Source of the DNA: Ruminococcaceae bacterium UBA1448
GTDB taxonomy: Bacteria > Bacillota > Clostridia > Oscillospirales > Ruminococcaceae
Direction: 5' to 3'
Length of the DNA stretch: 17,678 nt
NCBI GenBank assembly: GCA_002329405.1
Contig: DCTE01000040.1
Location: 1-17,678, forward strand
The notes beneath the pieces were generated by a model, which saw nothing but the letters and a program-made list of their open reading frames with translations, did not search any database and had not been told where the DNA came from. The translations under genes were made by a program, and so were the position numbers. Positions 13,101 through 17,678 of the stretch are shown piece after piece (the first letter of the stretch is position 1; each line of letters starts with the position of its first letter).

Positions 13101-14288
13101 TCAGCTTCTTCCGGTGAAGTCCCGGTCTACATCAATTACGGTAAAGATACGGGCCCCGTCTACCGTGTCGGGGATCTGTGCAGAAACTTTTGTCTTAATC
13201 TCCTCGTCCGGCATTTTCAGGTCGTGCGGAACCAGAATATCAAAGATCAGGTTGTTGTGGCTGGGGCCGCTCACCAGCCGGACATCATGGATGCTGCATC
13301 GTTTATCGACTGACTGAACTGCCTGGAGAGCAGTTTTTTTCAGCTGGTCAAGCAGCGGATTATGGGTGTCGATTGGGTCGAGGTGGATGGTGACCATACA
13401 GGACATCTTTTCTCCCAGTTCCCGTTCGATGTTGTCGATCAGGTCGTGCAGATGGAACAGTTCACCGTCTCCGTCTACCTCCGCGTGGAGAGAAACCATC
13501 ACGCGGCCAGGGCCGTAGTTGTGAACAATCAGGTCATGGATGCCGATGATTTCAGGGTACGACAGGACAGTCTGTTCGATTTTTTCAATAAATTCCGGTT
13601 CAGGCGGCTGACCGAGAAGAGGAGAAATTGTATCTTTGGCCGCATCAAAGCCAGTCTTTAAGATCAGGAGGGAAACCAGCAGACCCAGCCATCCATCCAG
13701 CGGCAGCTGAAAGTAACTGCCGACTGCCATACCGATGAGCAGTGCAGTGGTTGAGATTGCGTCACTGCGCGAGTCGGCGGCGGTCGCTTGCATTGCCTCG
13801 GAATGGATTTCCCTTGCAAGATAGCTGTTAAAATGTGCCATCCACATCTTGACCAGAATGGAAACCAGCAGGATACCTGCCGGCAACAGCTCCAATCCGA
13901 CCAGCTCTGGCGAACGGATTTTGCCGATAGAATCCATCAGCAGCTGATATCCCATCATCAGGATGATAAAAGAGACAATCATCCCCGATATATACTCAAT
14001 GCGCCCGTGTCCGAACGGATGCTCGATATCCGGCTTGCGGCCCGCCATACGGAAACCAACCAGCGTAACAATTGAGGACCCGGCATCCGACAGGTTGTTC
14101 AGGGCATCCGCCGTAATCGCAATTGAGCCGGAGATCAGGCCTGCAATCAGCTTGCCGGTAAACAGAAGCAGGTTGAGGGCAATACCGACACCACCGGACA
14201 TCGTTCCATACTGTTTGCGGACAGTAGTTTCGTCGGTACAGCCGTGCAGCGGCTTGGTGACAAACTGGCGAATCAATAAGCGGATCAA
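13101..14288 (-). CDS. Cation diffusion facilitator (CDF) metal exporter
   Basis: A 395-aa membrane exporter of divalent metal ions driven by protons. Six hydrophobic segments occupy about residues 30-215. The metal site is read as N64-x3-D68 in TM2 (ALNNLSDAG) and D172-x3-D176 in TM5 (AADSRSDA). Zn/Cd transporters usually have H-x3-D in TM5, whereas D-x3-D is typical of Mn-type CDFs, so Mn (or Fe) is the better guess. The usual cytoplasmic dimer domain (about 228-303) seems to be followed by a second, similar unit (about 312-392), making the protein longer than the usual 290-320 aa. The start is TTG, with AAGGAG 10 bases upstream; no ATG suits. A consensus promoter lies upstream. The gene is alone in its transcript. 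Confidence 0.92.
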   Translation of the reverse strand: MIRLLIRQFVTKPLHGCTDETTVRKQYGTMSGGVGIALNLLLFTGKLIAGLISGSIAITADALNNLSDAGSSIVTLVGFRMAGRKPDIEHPFGHGRIEYISGMIVSFIILMMGYQLLMDSIGKIRSPELVGLELLPAGILLVSILVKMWMAHFNSYLAREIHSEAMQATAADSRSDAISTTALLIGMAVGSYFQLPLDGWLGLLVSLLILKTGFDAAKDTISPLLGQPPEPEFIEKIEQTVLSYPEIIGIHDLIVHNYGPGRVMVSLHAEVDGDGELFHLHDLIDNIERELGEKMSCMVTIHLDPIDTHNPLLDQLKKTALQAVQSVDKRCSIHDVRLVSGPSHNNLIFDILVPHDLKMPDEEIKTKVSAQIPDTVDGARIFTVIDVDRDFTGRS

Positions 14289-14321
14289 AACAAGACCACT
14301 CCTTTTTAGAAATCAATTTTC

Positions 14322-14350
14322 ATTTTAAGAGGACAACAGACAATTGTCAA
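14322..14350 (-). promoter_or_regulatory. Promoter of the CDF gene, with adjoining palindrome
   Basis: On the minus strand TTGACA (14345-14350), a 17-bp spacer and TAAAAT (14322-14327) form a good promoter. The perfect palindrome GACAATTGTC (14339-14348) overlaps the -35 and could bind a regulator. Confidence 0.8.
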
Positions 14351-14407
14351 GAAGTTAGACAATGATAACCTCTTCCCCCGGGAAGCTGCTGTGGAAACTG
14401 CAAGCAA

Positions 14408-14451
14408 AACCCGGAATCCTTTTACCAATACAGATAAAAGAATCCCGGGTT
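14408..14451 (-). terminator. Terminator after cysK
   Basis: A 17-bp stem (14435-14451 with 14408-14424) is fully paired on the minus strand when two G-U wobbles are counted; on the plus strand those two become A-C mismatches. A TTTT run follows on the minus strand. This marks it as a terminator for minus-strand cysK. Confidence 0.88.
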
Positions 14452-14475
14452 ATATATATGGCAGCGCAATGACCG

Positions 14476-15399
14476 TCAGTTGTAGATTCCGGTCGACAGA
14501 TATCGGTCACCGCCATCCGGCAGCAGGGCGACAATTGTTTTCCCTTTGTTTTCCGGCAGGGAGGCCAGCTCCATTGCCGCATGAACAGCAGCTCCTGACG
14601 AAATGCCGATCAGAATGCCTTCGGCATGGGAAAAATCATGTGCACCGGCGATCGCCTGCTCGTCAGTGATGTCCATGACCTGGTCAAGCAGTTCCCGGTC
14701 GAGCAATGCAGGGATAAAATTCGCGCCGATGCCCTGGATGCCGTGAGAAGCTGCTGTGCCGCCTGTCAGCAGCGGGGAAGAGGCCGGTTCAACGCCAACC
14801 ACCTGGATATCGGGATTTTGTTCTTTCAGAAAACGTCCAGTGCCTGTGATTGTACCGCCGGTACCGATTCCTGCGACAAAGATGTCGATTTTTCCTTCGG
14901 TGTCCCGCCACAGTTCAGGGCCGGTCGTCTCATAGTGTGCGCGGGCGTTGGCGGGATTTTCGAACTGGCCGGCGATAATGCTGCCGGGAATCTGGGCGTG
15001 CAACTGCTCTGCCTTTTTGATGGCACCCGCCATTCCTTCGCTCCCGGGGGTCAGCACCAGCTCTGCGCCATAGGCCGCCAGCATGGCCCGCCGTTCGGCA
15101 CTCATCGAGTCGGGCATGGTCAGAATGGTTTTGTATCCGCGCATGGAGGCGATGCAGGCCAGCCCGATTCCGGTGTTGCCGGAAGTCGGTTCGATAATGG
15201 TGCTTCCTGGTTTCAGCAGTCCCCGTTGTTCAGCATCCTGAATCATATATAGTGCCGCGCGGTCCTTGACAGAACCTGCCGGATTGAAGCATTCCAGCTT
15301 GACAAGGACTTTTCCGTACAGCTTTTTCCCGGCGGTAAAGCGTTCGGGAGAAAGCAGCGGTGTATTGCCGATCAATTGACTTGCAGACTGATAAATCAT
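14476..15399 (-). CDS. cysK: Cysteine synthase A (O-acetylserine sulfhydrylase)
   Basis: A 307-aa PLP enzyme that makes cysteine from O-acetylserine and sulfide; the length is normal. The PLP lysine is K45 in NPAGSVKDRAA. The substrate-binding loop is PTSGNTG (71-77). The phosphate-binding glycine loop is GTGGT (179-183). The PLP ring-nitrogen serine lies in ISSGAA (266-271). The N-terminus contains the usual QLIGNTPLL. AAAGGGG lies seven bases before the ATG at 15399; a small hairpin (CCTTT-AGTG-AAAGG, 15409-15422) could mask it. It follows the S51 peptidase gene by 37 bases with no terminator between, so the two are probably co-transcribed. No T-box or S-box was seen upstream. Confidence 0.96.
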   Translation of the reverse strand: MIYQSASQLIGNTPLLSPERFTAGKKLYGKVLVKLECFNPAGSVKDRAALYMIQDAEQRGLLKPGSTIIEPTSGNTGIGLACIASMRGYKTILTMPDSMSAERRAMLAAYGAELVLTPGSEGMAGAIKKAEQLHAQIPGSIIAGQFENPANARAHYETTGPELWRDTEGKIDIFVAGIGTGGTITGTGRFLKEQNPDIQVVGVEPASSPLLTGGTAASHGIQGIGANFIPALLDRELLDQVMDITDEQAIAGAHDFSHAEGILIGISSGAAVHAAMELASLPENKGKTIVALLPDGGDRYLSTGIYN

Positions 15400-15436
15400 A
15401 TGGATACCCCTTTCACTAAAGGTTTTGGCTGTTCAC

Positions 15437-16102
15437 TTATCGAATAGAAGTTTCGCTATTCTGGAAATTGTACAGACAATATGGTCCGTAAATGGTTACC
15501 TTTTGCCCGTCATCCAGAATGAATGAGTCGTCAAACAACCCGTAAATCGGTGCGTGGACAGAGGCTTCCAGAATATCATCCATGTGTTCCATATCGAGCG
15601 GGTTAAGATGCGGTTCGATGTTGATTTCGACCAGTCCAAGCCCCTGATAGATTTCCAGCTGGGGCGATCTGTCATAAATATTGCGGGCGAGGACAACCCG
15701 GTCGGCCATATTGATCGACCCGGCGCTCATTCCGATGACAATGCCGTCAAACCCCATCAGCTGTTCCCGCAGATGGTATTCTTTAAAGCTGGCGATCTGG
15801 CGCAGGGTGTCTCCGCCGCTGAGCCAGACGACCTGTGCTTCACGGATGTATTTTTCTGCCTGTATGGGAGAGACAGTGTGGTCCACAATCTGAAAACCGG
15901 AAAACAGGACGCCGATCTCTTCAAATTTTCCCCGGATTTCCTCTGCCCAGCGCAGGTTGCCATGTGGGTCATCAAAGTCCGACGCAATGAAGACAAGGTT
16001 TCCCGCATCTTGTTTCCAAGCGGGGAGGTAGCATTTGAACACCCGTTCAAATGCAGGGGTAAAGCCATTGTTGAATGCACTGGTCAGAAAACAGATTGCC
16101 AT
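15437..16102 (-). CDS. Peptidase S51 (peptidase E-like) family protein
   Basis: A 221-aa protein of the S51/class I glutamine amidotransferase-like fold. Peptidase E members cut Asp-X dipeptides, and cyanophycinases are relatives. The nucleophile Ser is S126 in GMSAGS (124-129), the oxyanion loop is WLSGGDT (93-99), and a candidate catalytic His is H165 in IEPHLNP. There is no signal peptide, so it should be cytoplasmic. The ATG at 16102 follows AAGGAG by 10 bases; an earlier ATG at 16123 lies before that ribosome binding site. It is 37 bases upstream of cysK on the same strand; a role in releasing amino acids from dipeptides beside cysteine synthesis is speculative. Exact specificity cannot be read. 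Confidence 0.87.
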   Translation of the reverse strand: MAICFLTSAFNNGFTPAFERVFKCYLPAWKQDAGNLVFIASDFDDPHGNLRWAEEIRGKFEEIGVLFSGFQIVDHTVSPIQAEKYIREAQVVWLSGGDTLRQIASFKEYHLREQLMGFDGIVIGMSAGSINMADRVVLARNIYDRSPQLEIYQGLGLVEINIEPHLNPLDMEHMDDILEASVHAPIYGLFDDSFILDDGQKVTIYGPYCLYNFQNSETSIR

Positions 16103-16125
16103 GCCAAAACGTCTCCTTTTCAAAT

Positions 16126-16155
16126 GGGGAGACAGCCGGTATCGGCCATCTCCCC
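16126..16155 (-). terminator. Hairpin between mreB and the S51 peptidase gene (probable terminator)
   Basis: GGGGAGA (16126-16132) pairs with TCTCCCC (16149-16155), with an inner GCCG/CGGC stem (16135-16146). The minus-strand tail is only ATTTG, so it may be a weak or leaky terminator, allowing some read-through from mreB into the peptidase/cysK unit. Confidence 0.6.
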
Positions 16156-16170
16156 AAAATTGTTTGTTCT

Positions 16171-17184
16171 TCAGATTTTTCCGCCGGAGGCCAGCTCAAA
16201 TCCTTCTTTGAGCTCTCCAATCAGCGAAAAACATTTTCCTGTGCCGATACCGACGCAGGAAATCGGATCGCGTGCTACCTGGGTATGGATACCGGTTACC
16301 TCTTCAATCAGCTGGTCCAGTCCCCGCAGCTGTGCGGTGCCGCCGGTCATCAGGATGCCCTCGGTCAACACGTCGCCTGAGAGTTCAGGCGGTGTCTTGG
16401 CCAGTACCTGCTTGACACCCAGTACCAGTTCATCGGCATGGGGACGCAGTACATCAGCCAGTTCGGTCTGGGTGACTGTAATTTCTTCAGGAATACCAGT
16501 GATCAGATTTCGTCCGCGGATGGTGGACCGGATGCCGGGTTCAGGTTGGAAGACACAGCCGATCTCCTTTTTCAGCTGTTCGCCGACAGTCGTTCCAATC
16601 GCCAGCTTGTAGGTGTTTTCAATATACCGGACGATTGCTTCATCAAAGGTATTGCCTGCAATTTTCAACGATGTAGAAACAATAATACCGCCCATCGAAA
16701 TGACTGCGATATCGGTCGTTCCGCCTCCGAGATCGACCATCATCCGTCCGACCGGCCGGGTGACGTCGATGCCGGCACCGATGGCAGCTGCAATCGGTTC
16801 GTCAATCAGATAAACTTTCCTTGCACCGGCACTCAGGGCCGCTTCGACTACCGCTCTTGCTTCCACCCGGGTGATTGCGGAGGGAATACAGATGGCGACC
16901 CGCGGACGGGTTAAAAACCCACCTGCAACCTTGCGGACAAATTCCCGGATCAGAAATTCGGTGAATTCGTGGTTGGAGATGACCCCTTCCCGTACCGGGC
17001 ATTCGATTTGAATATAGGCAGGTGCCCGCCCCATCATCCGCAGGGCTTCGTGGCCGACTGCGACCACTTCTCCTGTACGGGTATTGTATGCGACAACGCT
17101 CGGCTCTTCCAGCACAATGCCTTTGCCGGGGCGATAGATGATAATTTTTGTGGTACCGAGGTCTATGCCGAGATCGACAGACAT
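16171..17184 (-). CDS. mreB: MreB/Mbl-type rod shape-determining actin homologue
   Basis: A 337-aa bacterial actin that polymerises under the membrane and guides the elongation cell-wall machinery. Visible nucleotide-binding motifs are phosphate 1, LGIDLGTTK (5-13), phosphate 2, MVDLGGGTTDIA (149-160), and the adenosine motif, ILMTGGTAQLRG (277-288). IDEPIAAAIGAGID (127-140) is typical of MreB. The start at 17184 follows AAGGAGGT by six bases; an in-frame ATG at 17286 would overrun the promoter. The gene has its own promoter and no mreC, mreD or minCD beside it, as seen for mbl or mreBH paralogues in Firmicutes, so it may be a second copy. Which paralogue it is cannot be settled here. Confidence 0.94.
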   Translation of the reverse strand: MSVDLGIDLGTTKIIIYRPGKGIVLEEPSVVAYNTRTGEVVAVGHEALRMMGRAPAYIQIECPVREGVISNHEFTEFLIREFVRKVAGGFLTRPRVAICIPSAITRVEARAVVEAALSAGARKVYLIDEPIAAAIGAGIDVTRPVGRMMVDLGGGTTDIAVISMGGIIVSTSLKIAGNTFDEAIVRYIENTYKLAIGTTVGEQLKKEIGCVFQPEPGIRSTIRGRNLITGIPEEITVTQTELADVLRPHADELVLGVKQVLAKTPPELSGDVLTEGILMTGGTAQLRGLDQLIEEVTGIHTQVARDPISCVGIGTGKCFSLIGELKEGFELASGGKI

Positions 17185-17239
17185 GGCGGCACCTCCTTTT
17201 TGCTGAACTGGGCCTGATTTATACAAGCCGTGTATTGAC

Positions 17240-17268
17240 ATTATACTCCAAAATCCCGCCGGTTGCAA
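17240..17268 (-). promoter_or_regulatory. Promoter of the mreB-type gene
   Basis: On the minus strand TTGCAA (17263-17268), a 17-bp spacer and a perfect TATAAT (17240-17245) lie 56 bases before the start codon. Confidence 0.78.
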
Positions 17269-17310
17269 CTCCAACCCTTTAATCAAAAAGATATCCGGGA
17301 AAAATATACA

Positions 17311-17327
17311 ACAATTTTATAAATTGT
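17311..17327. promoter_or_regulatory. 17-bp palindrome upstream of the PFOR promoter
   Basis: ACAATTTTATAAATTGT has perfect 7-bp arms around TAT and ends four bases before the -35 of the nifJ promoter, in the divergent region between nifJ and mreB. It looks like an operator; the regulator is unknown. Confidence 0.5.
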
Positions 17328-17331
17328 GCCC

Positions 17332-17360
17332 TTTACTTTTTGCTCAATAGGTGCTAAAAT
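17332..17360 (+). promoter_or_regulatory. Promoter of the PFOR gene
   Basis: TTTACT (17332-17337), a 17-bp spacer and TAAAAT (17355-17360) predict transcription from about 17367. This leaves an untranslated leader of about 110 bases. Confidence 0.7.
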
Positions 17361-17366
17361 TAGAGT

Positions 17367-17477
17367 GATAAATTGAAGGTATTCTGTTTCCTTCGATTTG
17401 GTTCTGGGGAAACCGGGAAGCCCCGCCTGACCGGTCTCCGTAGTATTTAGTATTATTAATCAAGGAGGATAAATCCA
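17367..17477 (+). promoter_or_regulatory. Structured 5' leader of the PFOR gene
   Basis: The leader can form TTGAAGG (17373-17379) / CCTTCGA (17390-17396). Further on it can form either GGGG (17406-17409) / CCCC (17421-17424) or ACCGG (17412-17416) / CCGGT (17431-17435), which exclude each other. It matches no riboswitch class I know; AAGGAGG (17462-17468) lies near its end, unpaired in these folds. Confidence 0.4.
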
Positions 17478-17678
17478 ATGCCCAGAGCAAAACAGTCAAT
17501 GGATGGCAACACCGCCGCTGCGCATGTAGCTTATGCGTTTACCGACGTTGCCGCCATCTATCCGATTACCCCTTCTTCTCCGATGGCTGACTCGGTGGAC
17601 CAGTGGTCCGCAGCAGGCCAGAAGAACATTTTCGGCAACCAGGTCAAGGTTGTTGAGATGGAATCCGAGGCCGGCGCG
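17478..17678 (+). CDS. nifJ: Pyruvate:ferredoxin (flavodoxin) oxidoreductase, N-terminal part
   Basis: Only the first 67 codons are in the window; the frame is open to the end. The N-terminus shows MDGNTAAAHVAYAFTDVAAI (8-27), YPITPSSPMAD (28-38) and VVEMESEAGA (58-67), the typical start of the one-chain PFOR/NifJ (about 1,170-1,200 aa), in which YPITPSS begins the pyruvate-binding domain I. The enzyme splits pyruvate into acetyl-CoA and CO2 and reduces ferredoxin, so it marks an anaerobic metabolism. AAGGAGG lies nine bases before the ATG. The gene is divergent from mreB, with its own promoter and a palindrome upstream. Confidence 0.95.
   Translation, partial: MPRAKQSMDGNTAAAHVAYAFTDVAAIYPITPSSPMADSVDQWSAAGQKNIFGNQVKVVEMESEAGA

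Noticed and set aside
14355..14372. Fur-like box near GTTAGACAATGATAAC upstream of the CDF promoter
   Set aside because: Only half of the site resembles a Fur box and it lies outside the promoter core; support is too weak.
17185..17286. Longer MreB starting at 17286
   Set aside because: The extra 34 residues would span the promoter and the ribosome binding site and do not resemble any MreB N-terminus.
17311..17327. Rex or FNR binding site before PFOR
   Set aside because: The palindrome reads ACAAT...ATTGT, whereas Rex sites begin TTGT and end ACAA and FNR sites read TTGAT...ATCAA.
1..17678. Mobile elements, CRISPR repeats, phage or defence genes
   Set aside because: No transposase, integrase, direct-repeat array, target-site duplication or toxin/defence protein was found on either strand.

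Overview
The window looks like a stretch of chromosome from an anaerobic Gram-positive bacterium of the Clostridia, perhaps near the Ruminococcaceae/Oscillospiraceae. Three things point there: a T-box riboswitch with a terminator/antiterminator switch, indirect synthesis of Asn-tRNA (and Gln-tRNA) through GatCAB, and the start of a pyruvate:ferredoxin oxidoreductase gene. Strong AAGGAGG ribosome binding sites and sigma-A type promoters with 17-bp spacers fit the same group. No insertion sequence, phage gene, CRISPR array or rRNA was seen. The species cannot be named from the sequence alone.

Layout from left to right. (1) 5-111: a tRNA-Asn(GUU) gene with its own terminator. (2) 138-2337: two half-size CHR-family (chromate) transporter genes on the minus strand, coupled by an ATGA overlap and divergent from a LysR-type regulator. 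The shared promoter region holds a dyad with LysR-box geometry. (3) 2377-4511: a GH42 beta-galactosidase with its own promoter and a bidirectional terminator. (4) 4531-9939, minus strand: the main point of interest. A consensus promoter and a roughly 300-nt T-box leader drive an operon of three genes: a fused aspartyl-tRNA synthetase::GatC protein, then gatA, then gatB. (5) 9979-11942, minus: a small operon of a membrane protein with a Ser-rich tail, a HAD phosphatase and a PAP2 phosphatase. (6) 11972-13018, minus: a sugar isomerase/epimerase-like TIM-barrel gene with a LacI/CcpA-type operator over its predicted start of transcription. (7) 13054-14350, minus: a cation diffusion facilitator with an Mn-type metal site and an apparently doubled cytoplasmic domain. 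(8) 14408-16102, minus: cysK and an S51 (peptidase E-like) gene. (9) 16171-17268, minus: an isolated mreB/mbl-type gene. (10) 17311-17678, plus: a palindrome, a promoter, a structured leader and the first 67 codons of nifJ/PFOR.

How the genes fit together. The aspS::gatC-gatA-gatB operon would mischarge tRNA-Asn with Asp and amidate it to Asn-tRNA-Asn, and GatCAB may also amidate Glu-tRNA-Gln. Its T-box carries the overlapping triplets GAA (Glu) and AAC (Asn), offset by one base, in the predicted specifier loop. It contains no Asp triplet there. The operon therefore appears to sense uncharged tRNA-Asn, and possibly tRNA-Glu, rather than the tRNA-Asp expected for a plain aspS gene. A tRNA-Asn gene lies about 9.8 kb away in the same window. 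The in-frame fusion would make the link between synthetase and amidotransferase, a non-covalent 'transamidosome' in other bacteria, covalent. The remaining genes are mostly housekeeping or transport functions in short, independently promoted units.
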